Shown in pieces: positions 26,324 through 35,077 of a stretch of DNA of 64,000 nt. Position 1 is the first letter of the stretch. The number at the start of each line of letters is the position of its first letter. Source of the DNA: Flavobacterium geliluteum (GTDB taxonomy: Bacteria; Bacteroidota; Bacteroidia; Flavobacteriales; Flavobacteriaceae); the NCBI RefSeq assembly GCF_017948595.1, contig NZ_JAGFBV010000026.1, positions 1-64,000 on the forward strand, in the 5' to 3' direction. The position numbers were made by a program, and so were the translations under genes. The notes beneath the pieces are model-generated. The model saw nothing but the letters and a program-made list of their open reading frames with translations. It was not told where the DNA came from and ran no database searches.

Positions 26324-26568
26324 ACGCGGTCTCTATAAATGCATGCACAATCTCTGAAAACGCATACACAATCTCTATAAACGTATGCACAATCTCTATT
26401 AACGCATGCACAATCTCTATAAACGCATACAGAAAGTCTGAAAACGTATGCACAATCTCTATTAATGCATACACAAAGTCTATAAACGCATGCACAATCT
26501 CTGTAAACGCATACACAAAGTCTGAAAATGCATGCACAAAGTCTAAAAACGTATGGAAAACGCATAAA
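26324..26568. repeat. 21-bp tandem repeat array (about ten units)
   Basis: Ten full units run from 26339 to 26548, with partial units on both sides. Each unit is ACGCATRCACAA, then TCTCT or AGTCT, then a four-base AT-rich tail. Units differ by combining a few alternative blocks in different orders, so the array is a mosaic and not a fresh duplication. Because 21 is divisible by 3, long frames run through it on the minus strand. It fills the gap between the AraC gene and a secreted-protein gene. Confidence 0.95.
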
Positions 26569-26665
26569 TTAAAACAGTAACAAAATTTTCGATAACTTCG
26601 TTTGTAATAAAAAGAAGTACTAGGCAAAAAAACACCTCTCTTTTACCAATTAGCCATAAAAAACC

Positions 26666-27094
26666 ATGAAAGCAATCGTTACAATTATATTTTTTATTAC
26701 TAATCTCGCCTCTTTCGCTCAGGCAGAAAAAGTGGTTGGTAACTACACGCTTCAACTCGAAAACAAAGAGACTCATTTACTCAAATACAATCTGACGCTA
26801 AATCCAGACGGCACATTTTTCTTCCACTACTATTCAAATATTAAGTCTGGAATTCCACCCGAGAGCAATAAATACGGCAAAGGAAACTGGACGATAGCAA
26901 ACAACGTGGTTTCATTTTTTGCTGATAAAGAAAAAGATTTTGACGACAAACATGCTCTAGACTTTACCAACACCAAAGCACGATTGATCATCAAATCTCC
27001 AAGAAATAAAACAGACAAAATAATCAAAACAAAACTACAATTCTTAGCATCAGATATCTTTTGGATGAAAAGTATTGATCTTTTTAAGGTATAA
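26666..27094 (+). CDS. Small secreted protein of unknown function
   Basis: 142 residues with a signal peptide (IVTIIFFITNLASFAQA). The mature part has the look of a lipocalin-like or DUF4488-like beta-barrel: VVGNYTLQLENKE, LTLNPDGTFFFHYYS, GKGNWTIANNVVSFFADKE. The order growth-of-signal, GNWT and VVSFF is common in small periplasmic Bacteroidetes proteins. I do not recognise a named family. It lies directly after the 21-bp repeat array. Confidence 0.7.
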   Translation: MKAIVTIIFFITNLASFAQAEKVVGNYTLQLENKETHLLKYNLTLNPDGTFFFHYYSNIKSGIPPESNKYGKGNWTIANNVVSFFADKEKDFDDKHALDFTNTKARLIIKSPRNKTDKIIKTKLQFLASDIFWMKSIDLFKV

Positions 27095-27231
27095 AATTCA
27101 ACAACGCCCTATTTTCGTATTGCTTTGCTCTTTCAACAAGCCGCAAAACGTTATTTATTTTATTGAAGAAATACATCCAAAATCCCTATTGGATATTTCT
27201 TCAAAATTCAACACAAATAAATTATAATCCT

Positions 27232-27239
27232 TACTTTTG
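27232..27239 (+). promoter_or_regulatory. -7 box of murB (TACTTTTG)
   Basis: TAnnTTTG match whose last three bases are the TTG of a longer murB reading frame, so that TTG cannot be the start. The ATG at 27276 is used. Confidence 0.6.
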
Positions 27240-27275
27240 AAGTCGGAATCAATTCTTCAAAAAAGTCTTTTATTT

Positions 27276-28289
27276 ATGGAAATTCAATCTAATTTTTCTC
27301 TAAAAAACCACAACACTTTTGGTATCGAAGCCAAGGCAAAACAGTTTATCGCTGTGCATTCGATAGCTGAATTAAAAAGTATTTTAGAGGAAAACAAAAC
27401 GCAGAAAAAATTTATTTTAGGTGGCGGCAGCAACATGCTTTTAACCCAAGATATTGATGCTTTGGTGATTCATATTGATTTAAAAGGCAAAAAAATAATC
27501 GAAGAAAACGATGATTTTGTTTGGGTAGAAAGTCAGGCTGGCGAGAACTGGCATGATTTTGTTCTCTGGACAATTGACCATAATTTTGGAGGTTTAGAAA
27601 ACATGTCACTCATTCCGGGCAACGTTGGCACCACGCCCGTGCAGAACATTGGCGCCTACGGAACCGAAATAAAAGACACCTTTGTTTCCTGCAACGCCAT
27701 GAACATGACCACTCAGGAAACAAAAACTTTCACCAATGCCGAATGTAATTTTGGCTATCGCGAAAGTATCTTTAAAAACAAAGCCAAAGACCAATACATC
27801 ATTACTTCGGTAGTGTACAAACTCACCAAACGCAATCATAAAATAAATATTTCGTACGGTGATATTACCACCGAATTGGCAAAAAACAACGTCACTGCTC
27901 CCACCCTAAAAGACGTGAGCAATGCCGTAATTGCCATCAGAAAAAGCAAATTACCCGACCCAAAAGAATTAGGAAATAGTGGTAGTTTTTTTAAAAACCC
28001 TATTTTATTAAAAACAGATTTTGAACCTATTCATCAAAAATTTCCCGAAATGAAATTCTACGAAGTTTCAGAAACCGAAGTAAAAGTACCCGCCGGATGG
28101 TTGATCGAACAGGCAGGTTTTAAAGGAAAACGTTTTGGCGATGCAGGAGTACATAAAAATCAAGCGTTGGTTTTGGTCAATTATGGTAATGCTACAGGTC
28201 AGGAAATATTAGCCGTTTCAAAAGCCGTTCAAACAACTGTTTTTGAAACATTTGGCATCGCTATCGAAGCAGAAGTCAATGTGATTTAA
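27276..28289 (+). CDS. murB: UDP-N-acetylmuramate dehydrogenase
   Basis: 337 residues, starting at ATG 27276 (a TTG 39 bp upstream lies inside the promoter box). It has the FAD-binding FILGGGSNMLLTQD, LIPGNVGTTPVQNIGAYG, the catalytic Ser in LGNSGSFFKNPI and AGWLIEQAGFKGKRFGDAGV. It reduces UDP-GlcNAc-enolpyruvate to UDP-MurNAc in peptidoglycan synthesis. The extended N-terminal region fits type I MurB. Confidence 0.96.
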   Translation: MEIQSNFSLKNHNTFGIEAKAKQFIAVHSIAELKSILEENKTQKKFILGGGSNMLLTQDIDALVIHIDLKGKKIIEENDDFVWVESQAGENWHDFVLWTIDHNFGGLENMSLIPGNVGTTPVQNIGAYGTEIKDTFVSCNAMNMTTQETKTFTNAECNFGYRESIFKNKAKDQYIITSVVYKLTKRNHKINISYGDITTELAKNNVTAPTLKDVSNAVIAIRKSKLPDPKELGNSGSFFKNPILLKTDFEPIHQKFPEMKFYEVSETEVKVPAGWLIEQAGFKGKRFGDAGVHKNQALVLVNYGNATGQEILAVSKAVQTTVFETFGIAIEAEVNVI

Positions 28290-28339
28290 AACACAAATTT
28301 ATAATAAAGACATTTTAAATTAAGGACAAAAAAATTGTT

Positions 28340-28954
28340 ATGTACACACCCAACCTCTATAAAAACGAAGATCAGGAAGCCATAAGAACTTTTCTTAAAG
28401 AAAATAGTTTTGGAATTTTAATCAATCAAACTCACGGAAAGTTGTGTGCAACTCACATTCCGATAGAGCTGGAGATGAATGCTGATGGACAAGAAATTCT
28501 GCAGGGACATCTTTCTAAACTCAATCCGCAAGCGGAAGGTTTTGCAGAAAACGATCAGGTTTTGGCGGTTTTTACAGGACCACATGCGTACATTTCTTCC
28601 TCTTGGTACGACCACGAAAATGTACCGACATGGAATTATATTGCCGTACATGTTTACGGCCGCATAAAAATTGTAGACGAAGAGGCAGCAATTGCATCTT
28701 TAAAAAAATTAGTAGACAAATACGAAGCCAACTCTGCAAACCCAGTACGCATCGAGGATTTGTCTGAAAAAACAATGCGCGAAGCCAGAGGAATCTATGC
28801 TTTTGAAATAGAAATTGATGAAATCCAAGCCACTAAAAAAATGTCTCAGAACAGAGATGATACTAATTATAAAAACATAATCACAGCGTTAGAAAAAACC
28901 GAAAACCCTCAGGCTATTGCCGTTGCAAAAGAAATGTCTAAATGCCGAAAGTAA
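28340..28954 (+). CDS. PaiB-type FMN-binding protein
   Basis: 204 residues, the family's normal length. MYTPNLYKNEDQEAIRTFLK is the usual N-terminus, GHLSKLNPQ the flavin-binding turn, and AVFTGPHAYISSSWYDHENV with VPTWNYIAVHVYGRIK the conserved core. PaiB proteins are called FMN-binding negative regulators after B. subtilis, but whether they act as enzymes or regulators is unsettled. Single gene. Confidence 0.9.
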   Translation: MYTPNLYKNEDQEAIRTFLKENSFGILINQTHGKLCATHIPIELEMNADGQEILQGHLSKLNPQAEGFAENDQVLAVFTGPHAYISSSWYDHENVPTWNYIAVHVYGRIKIVDEEAAIASLKKLVDKYEANSANPVRIEDLSEKTMREARGIYAFEIEIDEIQATKKMSQNRDDTNYKNIITALEKTENPQAIAVAKEMSKCRK

Positions 28955-28968
28955 ATTGGTTTTAGGTA

Positions 28969-28998
28969 TTGAAAATTAAGAATTCATAAGTACATTTG
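28969..28998 (+). promoter_or_regulatory. Promoter of the GT2 gene
   Basis: TTG (28969-28971), 19 bp, TACATTTG (28991-28998): full Bacteroidetes-type promoter 38 bp upstream of the start codon. Confidence 0.75.
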
Positions 28999-29036
28999 CA
29001 CGCGCAAGACTTGAAATTAAAAGACATTAAAATCAG

Positions 29037-30143
29037 ATGCTTACAATTACTTTTTACTTTTTTATTGCTATTGTTGTAATCCAAATTGCTTATTATTTAG
29101 GAATCTTTGGAAAATTTGCTTTTGCTAAACCGCAACAAATCACACAAAAAAACCTTCCGGTTTCTGTAATTGTTTGTGCCAAAAACGAAGAAGAAAACGT
29201 AAAAAACTTTATTCCGCTACTGGCTCAGCAAAATTATCCTGATTTCGAAATTGTTTTGATTGATGATGCGTCCAGCGACGAAACATTAGAAGTTTTTGAA
29301 GAATTTGAAAAACAATATTCCAATATTCGTTTGGTAAAAGTGCAAAACAACGAAGCCTTTTGGGGCAACAAAAAATATGCCTTGACATTAGGAATAAAAG
29401 CATCCAAAAAAGAGTATTTGTTATTTACAGACGCCGACTGTTACCCAACCTCTACAGAATGGATCACGGCAATGACTTCTCAATTTACAATGAATAAAAC
29501 CATTGTTTTAGGATATGGAGGTTATGAAAAAATAGAGCGTTCTTTATTGAATAAAATCATTCGTTTTGAAACCGTTTGTACCGCGCTACAATATTTCTCG
29601 TGGGCAAAAGTAGGCTTGCCATATATGGGTGTTGGTCGCAACTTAGCGTATAAAAAAGAAGAATTTTTTAATGTAAATGGCTTTATAGAGCACATTCAGG
29701 TTCGTTCGGGAGACGACGATTTATTTATCAATCAGGCTGCCAATAAAGCCAATACTTCTATTTCGTACATCCCCGAAAGTTTTACGTATTCAAAACCAAA
29801 AGAAAGCTACAAAGAGTGGTTCACCCAAAAAAGACGACACGTTACTACAGCAAATTACTACAAAGCTTTTGATAAAATTCAGTTGGGAATTTTCTACAGC
29901 TCACAATTATTTTTCTTTTTATCAGTTATCGTTTTATTGGCTTTCCAATTTCAATGGATCGCTGTACTGGCTTTGCTTGCCACACGTTACACCATTGCAT
30001 GGATTGTAGTAGGTTTTTCTGCGGGCAAACTAAAGGAACACGATATTAAAATTTGGTTTCCCGTTTTAGAAATAGCGCTTATATTTACACAAATTAATAT
30101 CTTTATTACTAATATCTTTTCAAAACCTGTACATTGGAAATAA
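29037..30143 (+). CDS. Membrane glycosyltransferase family 2
   Basis: 368 residues. One N-terminal membrane helix, then a GT-A domain: VSVIVCAKNEEENVKNFIPL, FEIVLIDDASSDETLEV, DXD-type LLFTDADCYP, and GVGRNLAYKKEEFF with QKRRHVTTANYY (QxxRW-like position). Two to three C-terminal membrane helices follow. It probably makes or exports a surface glycan; product unknown. Its last 10 bp overlap the start of the sigma-factor gene. Confidence 0.9.
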   Translation: MLTITFYFFIAIVVIQIAYYLGIFGKFAFAKPQQITQKNLPVSVIVCAKNEEENVKNFIPLLAQQNYPDFEIVLIDDASSDETLEVFEEFEKQYSNIRLVKVQNNEAFWGNKKYALTLGIKASKKEYLLFTDADCYPTSTEWITAMTSQFTMNKTIVLGYGGYEKIERSLLNKIIRFETVCTALQYFSWAKVGLPYMGVGRNLAYKKEEFFNVNGFIEHIQVRSGDDDLFINQAANKANTSISYIPESFTYSKPKESYKEWFTQKRRHVTTANYYKAFDKIQLGIFYSSQLFFFLSVIVLLAFQFQWIAVLALLATRYTIAWIVVGFSAGKLKEHDIKIWFPVLEIALIFTQINIFITNIFSKPVHWK

Positions 30144-30685
30144 ATTCTAAAATAGAAAAAGCAAAAAAAGGCGACCAAATAGCCTTCACTTTTTTATTAG
30201 ATTATTACTGGAATGAAGTGTACGGTTTTATGCTAAAACGCACCGAAAACGAAACCACAGCAGAAGATATTGCAATTGAAACGTTTGCCAAAGCCTTTGA
30301 CAAAATTGCTTCATACAACTCTGAATTTCAATTTAACACTTGGCTAATTGCTATTGCAAAAAATGTCTATATTGATTTGTTACGTAAAAGAAAAACCAAT
30401 CTTTTTATAGAAATCACAGACGCCGAAGACCAACAAGCTTACAATATTGCCGACACCACTCCGTCTGCAGAAGATGCTTTAATTAAGGAGCAAAACCTCT
30501 CCCGATTACTACAATGTGTTAAAGAACTCAAACCACATTATCAGGAAGTCATTCAGTTACGCTATTTTCAGGAAATGAGTTATCAGGAAATTGCAGTAAA
30601 AATTGACGAACCTTTGAGTAATGTCAAAGTAAAATTACTACGCGCTAAAAAATTATTAGCAGAAATCATCGAAAGTAACAGATAA
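30134..30685 (+). CDS. ECF-type RNA polymerase sigma factor
   Basis: 183 residues. The TTG start lies inside the glycosyltransferase gene; the first ATG comes far too late, so TTG is likely. Region 2: FTFLLDYYWNEVYGFMLKR, ETTAEDIAIETFAKAFDKI, FNTWLIAIAKNVYIDLLRK. Region 4: HYQEVIQLRYFQEMSYQEIA. It directs polymerase to an unknown set of promoters. No anti-sigma factor follows; the next gene is TonB-like. Translational coupling to the glycosyltransferase is likely. Confidence 0.92.
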   Translation: MEINSKIEKAKKGDQIAFTFLLDYYWNEVYGFMLKRTENETTAEDIAIETFAKAFDKIASYNSEFQFNTWLIAIAKNVYIDLLRKRKTNLFIEITDAEDQQAYNIADTTPSAEDALIKEQNLSRLLQCVKELKPHYQEVIQLRYFQEMSYQEIAVKIDEPLSNVKVKLLRAKKLLAEIIESNR

Positions 30686-30840
30686 TTCATTATCTTTAAG
30701 AAAAGATTAAGATATTAGTATCTTTTTTCTTAATTATCTAAATACTAACTTAATAAAAACTCAATCGATTTCGTAATGAGTCCCAACCAAAAAATGATGC
30801 TTATGATTTAATGTTACTTAACCTTAAAATCCAATCAATT

Positions 30841-31665
30841 ATGTCAAAATTAAGCCTTTACGAAACCAAATGGACTGACCTTGTTTTCGAGAACAAAAAC
30901 AAAGAGTACGGTGCTTATCAATTGCGCCAAGAAACCTCAAAAAATTCATTCGCAGCATTATTCATGGCCTTGCTAATTATAGCAACTATTGGAAGCGTAT
31001 CTGCTTTAGTAAGTAAATTTAGTCACGTCAATGTGGCACCAGCTCCGCCGGAAGCTTTTACTGACCCTATTACACCAGTCGATTTAACGCCTCGAATTGA
31101 GCAACCTAGGACAGAAGAACCAATTCAGCAACAGCAACAAGCCGCCGCAACTTCATCAGAAACAGATCAGTTGGTAAACCCGGAAATCGTTCCTACGGAG
31201 CAAGCAACAACTGAAATTGCTGTTAATAACAACAACACGCCAGTTTCAGACAATACTTCGACCACTGGAACTACAGGAGTTACTAATGTATTACCATCAA
31301 CAGGTGGTGGCGAAGCAATGCAGCCAGCAGCCCCTACAAATGATCCGGTTGCACCAGGCGTACTAGACAAAATGCCGGAATTTCCTGGAGGAATGAGCAA
31401 ATTTTACACTTATGTTGGCAACAATTTCAACAGACCGGAACTAGATGCCGAAAGAACATTAAAAGTATATGTTACTTTTGTGATCGAAAAAGACGGTTCT
31501 ATCACTGATGTCATGGTAAAAAATGACCCGGGATATGGCATTGGAAAAGAAGCGATTCGTGTCTTAAAATCAATAAAAACAAAATGGAGTCCTGGAATTC
31601 TTAACGGAAAAGCAGTACGAACCTTATACAGCCTTCCAATTACCATAAAAACGGAAGCAGAATAA
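30841..31665 (+). CDS. TonB-like energy transducer
   Basis: 274 residues from ATG 30841 (MSKLSLYETKWTDLVFENK is the standard start of this group; an in-frame ATG 30 bp upstream is less likely). It has one membrane helix (about 33-53), a proline/glutamate/threonine-rich spacer, and a C-terminal TonB domain: DKMPEFPGGMSKFYTYVGNN, LKVYVTFVIEKDGSITDVMV, KTKWSPGILNGKAVRTLYS. It couples the proton-motive force to TonB-dependent receptors such as those at 53887 and 59169. No ExbB/ExbD is adjacent. Confidence 0.93.
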   Translation: MSKLSLYETKWTDLVFENKNKEYGAYQLRQETSKNSFAALFMALLIIATIGSVSALVSKFSHVNVAPAPPEAFTDPITPVDLTPRIEQPRTEEPIQQQQQAAATSSETDQLVNPEIVPTEQATTEIAVNNNNTPVSDNTSTTGTTGVTNVLPSTGGGEAMQPAAPTNDPVAPGVLDKMPEFPGGMSKFYTYVGNNFNRPELDAERTLKVYVTFVIEKDGSITDVMVKNDPGYGIGKEAIRVLKSIKTKWSPGILNGKAVRTLYSLPITIKTEAE

Positions 31666-31673
31666 TAAAAAGC

Positions 31674-31701
31674 AAAAAGCAGAATTTAGGTTCTGCTTTT
31701 T
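31674..31701 (+). terminator. Terminator after the TonB-like gene
   Basis: AAAAAGCAGAA pairs with TTCTGCTTTTT around a six-base loop, followed by more T. Confidence 0.92.
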
Positions 31702-31757
31702 TTATATCATCAATCTAAAATTTTAAATTTACCTTTTAAAAATAATCAAATTCCTAA

Positions 31758-32489
31758 ATGCCTTTTACTTTTTCGCATCCAGCAATCGTTTTACCTCTAC
31801 ATTTTTTACCAAAAAAATGGTTTTCTCTCACCAGCCTTATTATTGGCACCCTAACTCCAGATTTTGAATATTTTCTTCGAATGAAAGTTCAAAGCACTTA
31901 CAGCCATACTGTTTATGGAATTTTCTGGTTTGATTTGCCTCTTGGTCTTTTACTAGCTTTTGTCTTTCACAATATTGTTCGCGACAGTTTATTCTATAAT
32001 CTACCTAAAGTAATTAAATCAAGAGTTTTATTTTTTACCGAATTTAATTGGAATGATTATTTCAAAGAAAACTGGATTGTCATAATCATCTCCTTTCTAA
32101 TCGGAATTGCTTCTCATCTTTTCTGGGACAGTTTTACTCATGAAACCGGTTATTTTGTCAATGAAATTAAGGTTCTTCAAAACACTATCTATATTGCTGA
32201 TTTTGAAATTCCATACTATAAAATCGCACAACATTTAAGTTCTTTAGTGGGAATGTTTGTCATTATACTCTCATTATTAAAGATGCCAAAAAACAAAATT
32301 TACAAGTCTTATCCCAATAAAAAATATTGGTTTATTGTAGCAGTATTAGTTTTATTTATTCTAATGATTAGATTATCAGTTAACTTCAACATTAATGCGA
32401 TCGGAAACGCCATTGTTTCTATAATTTCGGCTTTAATGATTGCTCTGATTCTAACACCATTTTTAATAAAATTGAAAGTTAATTCGTAA
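31758..32489 (+). CDS. DUF4184 family membrane protein
   Basis: 243 residues. MPFTFSHPAIVLPLHFLPKK is the hallmark start of DUF4184, with TLTPDFEYFLRM close behind; both contain conserved His and Asp residues that could bind metal. Six to seven hydrophobic segments follow. The conserved HLFWDSFTHETGYFV near the middle adds more His/Asp. The family resembles membrane metal-dependent hydrolases (YdjM-like) but no activity is established. Single gene. Confidence 0.87.
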   Translation: MPFTFSHPAIVLPLHFLPKKWFSLTSLIIGTLTPDFEYFLRMKVQSTYSHTVYGIFWFDLPLGLLLAFVFHNIVRDSLFYNLPKVIKSRVLFFTEFNWNDYFKENWIVIIISFLIGIASHLFWDSFTHETGYFVNEIKVLQNTIYIADFEIPYYKIAQHLSSLVGMFVIILSLLKMPKNKIYKSYPNKKYWFIVAVLVLFILMIRLSVNFNINAIGNAIVSIISALMIALILTPFLIKLKVNS

Positions 32490-32560
32490 AACATATTCAA
32501 AACTTCTATTTTTACAAATTATAAAGTAAAAAGCAACAATTCAATTAAAAAAACAAAAAA

Positions 32561-32941
32561 ATGGGAATATTTTCTGCTATTCTTGGTAACGCAGGCGCTG
32601 TGAATCAAGAAGAATTAATTAAAAATTACGGTCAGCTTTTGACGGCAAATGAAGAAATCGAAATGGGTTTCAAACTCATCAGAGACACTTTTATCTTTAC
32701 CAACAAGCGATTGATTTTGGTAGACAAACAAGGTCTTACAGGAAGCAAAACCGAATACAAATCTATTGCATACAAAAGCATTACAAGATTTAGTGTAGAA
32801 ACAGCAGGTACGTTTGATCTCGATGCCGAATTAAAAATTTGGGTTTCCAGCGAATTGCAACCCAGTATCATCAAACAATTTAATAAATCTGTAAATGTTT
32901 ATGAAGTGCAAAAAGTACTAGCACATCACGTTTTAGGTTAA
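32561..32941 (+). CDS. Bacterial PH-domain protein (DUF1696-type)
   Basis: 126 residues. A bPH fold: QLLTANEEIEMGFKLIRDTF, FIFTNKRLILVDKQGLTGSK (the family's signature strand), IAYKSITRFSVETAGTFDLDA and SELQPSIIKQFNK. Small PH-domain proteins of this type are soluble, of unknown ligand. It shares a bidirectional terminator with the convergent M48 protease. Confidence 0.86.
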   Translation: MGIFSAILGNAGAVNQEELIKNYGQLLTANEEIEMGFKLIRDTFIFTNKRLILVDKQGLTGSKTEYKSIAYKSITRFSVETAGTFDLDAELKIWVSSELQPSIIKQFNKSVNVYEVQKVLAHHVLG

Positions 32942-32955
32942 CCCATAAAAACAGC

Positions 32956-32999
32956 AAACCCGACACATTTGAAGGAAAATTTCAAAATCTGTCGGGTTT
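32956..32999. terminator. Bidirectional terminator
   Basis: AAACCCGACA pairs with TGTCGGGTTT between two convergent genes, with T-rich exits on both strands. Confidence 0.9.
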
Positions 33000-33017
33000 T
33001 ATTTTTTTTACTAAAAA

Positions 33018-33881
33018 TTATTTCTTTTTAGTAGCTGTTTTTTTAACTGCTTTTTTCTTAGCTGGAACAGGTACCGTATTTACAATTTTTTGCTGCACAT
33101 AAGGCTTGTACATTCCGTCCTTTTCTGCTCTCATTTTTGCATCCTCAGCTCTTTTCTTAGAATCTGGATGCGAACTCATCATCTGATCAATAAAGGAAGC
33201 TTCTGCACCTTCACTCATTTTAGCCAAAATTCTAAATGCAGATTCTTCGGCGTTTACATTATAACCATTTTTTTTCAAAAAATCATACGAAAACAAATCG
33301 GCTTCGGCTTCTTGTTTACGGCTATGTTTGCTATCAATCATCGCACTACCAATTTTTCCATATTCACTATCGGTAAGCGTACTAACAGTTTTAGATTGAG
33401 ACGCTACAGCATCTATTAGCGCTTCTTTTTGATAAGCAGCCTTTACCGCATCTCTGGAGTCGTGGTTGGCAACGTGACCAATTTCGTGACCAATTACAGC
33501 TAGTAATTCGTTATCATCCATGATATCCATCAAGCCAGAATAAACACGCACACTGCCATCTGCTGTGGCAAAAGCATTCACCTCTTTTATTTTATACACT
33601 TTATAATTTAAAGTATATCCGTCTCCGGCGGTATGTTTCCCAAAAACCCTGTTCAATCTCAAGGTGTAAGGGTCTGTTGGTCCCGCAACTTCATGCTCTT
33701 TATCCATTTGTGCTACAGCCGCCTTCGACAACGTTGCTGCATCAGCATCACTAAAAGTAAATCCGGAAATCCCTTTAGAAACAGCTCCCATCGCTCTGTC
33801 TCCCAGATTAATTTGCGCATTCGTTTTTGTAACACCAAACATGGCAAACAACACTCCTAAAACTATAAATTTCTTTTTCAT
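33018..33881 (-). CDS. M48 family metalloprotease
   Basis: 287 residues, a signal peptide (VLGVLFAMFGVTKTNAQ), then an M48 domain with HEXXH in AVIGHEIGHVANHDSRDAV and the third ligand Glu in RKQEAEADLFSYDFLKK, followed by MMSSHPDSKKRAEDA, the family's conserved SSHP. The tail is rich in lysine and alanine. It probably degrades or matures envelope proteins, like BepA/LoiP-type enzymes. A TACATTTG box lies upstream on the minus strand at 33906-33913. Confidence 0.93.
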   Translation of the reverse strand: MKKKFIVLGVLFAMFGVTKTNAQINLGDRAMGAVSKGISGFTFSDADAATLSKAAVAQMDKEHEVAGPTDPYTLRLNRVFGKHTAGDGYTLNYKVYKIKEVNAFATADGSVRVYSGLMDIMDDNELLAVIGHEIGHVANHDSRDAVKAAYQKEALIDAVASQSKTVSTLTDSEYGKIGSAMIDSKHSRKQEAEADLFSYDFLKKNGYNVNAEESAFRILAKMSEGAEASFIDQMMSSHPDSKKRAEDAKMRAEKDGMYKPYVQQKIVNTVPVPAKKKAVKKTATKKK

Positions 33882-33905
33882 TTTTTATTTTTATTTATTT
33901 AACAC

Positions 33906-33913
33906 CAAATGTA
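33906..33913 (-). promoter_or_regulatory. -7 box of the M48 gene (TACATTTG)
   Basis: Minus-strand TAnnTTTG 24 bp upstream of the start codon. Confidence 0.5.
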
Positions 33914-34156
33914 CTACAATTTTAATGCCGAATAAAATTTTATCAGCTTAAAGAATTTCACTTTAAAGGTACTTATTTTTCCTAAATCTTAAAATAATTT
34001 ACAATACTATTGTTTTAAAGAAATAACAGTTTAAAAAACAAAAAAATTAACAATATAAAATACTTCAATTAAGCATTTTAACATTTAACTCTTTTGTAAA
34101 TTTTTTAATTGGATAACTAAAAAAGGCTGCTTATCAAAATAACCTCTAAACCAATC

Positions 34157-34184
34157 TTGAAATAAACTACAATGCTTATCTTTG
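34157..34184 (+). promoter_or_regulatory. lipA promoter
   Basis: TTG (34157-34159), 17 bp, TATCTTTG (34177-34184). The spacing equals that of the tRNA-Pro promoter. A TTG that could extend lipA by seven codons lies inside this -7 box, so the ATG at 34203 is the start. Confidence 0.85.
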
Positions 34185-34202
34185 CATTTTGAATTTAAAT
34201 AT

Positions 34203-35069
34203 ATGGAAACTATTACTGAAAATATACCAACAGGAAAACCTAAATGGTTAAAAGTTAAACTTCCTATTGGACAAAAATATACCGAACTTCGTGGTTTGGT
34301 CGATAAATATAGCTTAAACACCATTTGTACTTCTGGAAGTTGCCCGAATATGGGCGAATGCTGGGGCGAAGGAACAGCTACGTTTATGATTTTGGGTAAC
34401 GTATGTACACGCTCTTGTGGGTTTTGCGGTGTAAAAACGGGACGACCAGAAACGGTAGATTGGGACGAACCTGAAAAAGTAGCGCGCTCTATAAAAATAA
34501 TGAACATCAAACATGCTGTAATTACGAGTGTAGACAGAGATGATTTGAAAGATGGAGGTTCTATTATTTGGATAGAAACCGTAAAAGCGATTCGTAGAAT
34601 GAACCCAAATACCACTCTTGAGACTTTAATTCCTGATTTTCAAGGAATTGAAAGAAATATAGACAGAATTGTAGCAGCCAATCCCGAAGTGGTGTCGCAC
34701 AACGTAGAAACCGTTCGACGTTTAACAAGAGAAGTGCGTATTCAGGCAAAATATGATCGTAGTCTCGAAGTTTTGCGCTATCTGAAAGAAAAAGGAATCA
34801 ACAGAACCAAATCGGGCATTATGTTGGGTCTTGGCGAAACTGAAGAAGAAGTTTTTCAGACCATGACCGACTTGCGAAATGCGAATGTAGATGTCGTAAC
34901 TATTGGGCAATATCTGCAACCCAGTAAAAAACATTTACCTGTAAAGGAATTTATCACGCCGGATCAATTTGCCAAATACGAAAAGTTTGGTCTGGAATTG
35001 GGCTTCCGTCATGTAGAGAGCGGGCCTTTGGTGCGTTCTTCTTATAAAGCGCAAAAACACATTTTATAA
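34203..35069 (+). CDS. lipA: Lipoyl synthase
   Basis: 288 residues from ATG 34203. A radical SAM enzyme with two clusters: the auxiliary cluster cysteines in [20 protein letters not shown] and the SAM cluster [38 protein letters not shown] and the C-terminal RSSYKA motif are all present. It inserts sulfur into octanoyl groups on lipoyl-dependent enzymes. Single gene with a strong promoter; downstream lies a palindromic repeat. Confidence 0.97.
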   Translation: METITENIPTGKPKWLKVKLPIGQKYTELRGLVDKYSLNTICTSGSCPNMGECWGEGTATFMILGNVCTRSCGFCGVKTGRPETVDWDEPEKVARSIKIMNIKHAVITSVDRDDLKDGGSIIWIETVKAIRRMNPNTTLETLIPDFQGIERNIDRIVAANPEVVSHNVETVRRLTREVRIQAKYDRSLEVLRYLKEKGINRTKSGIMLGLGETEEEVFQTMTDLRNANVDVVTIGQYLQPSKKHLPVKEFITPDQFAKYEKFGLELGFRHVESGPLVRSSYKAQKHIL

Positions 35070-35077
35070 AAAAAGTT

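Larger units (their letters stand above)
33882..34202. other. AT-rich divergent intergenic region
   Basis: Holds the minus-strand -7 box of the M48 gene (TACATTTG, 33906-33913) and the lipA promoter (34157-34184). Nothing else was recognised; a minus-strand frame overlapping into lipA is a shadow. Confidence 0.7.

Noticed and set aside
26324..26568. Repeat array as CRISPR
   Set aside because: Units are contiguous with no unique spacers, only 21 bp, and no cas genes are nearby.
26260..26627. Two 101-aa minus-strand frames through the repeat array as genes
   Set aside because: They exist because the repeat unit is a multiple of three; no start signals or conserved sequence.
27237..27275. TTG extension of murB
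   Set aside because: The TTG is the end of the TACTTTTG -7 box and the ATG at 27276 begins the conserved sequence.
34182..34202. TTG extension of lipA
   Set aside because: The TTG is part of the TATCTTTG promoter box; ATG 34203 fits the family start.
34085..34615. 176-aa minus-strand frame opposite lipA
   Set aside because: Lies inside the well-supported lipA gene on the other strand; composition is a shadow.
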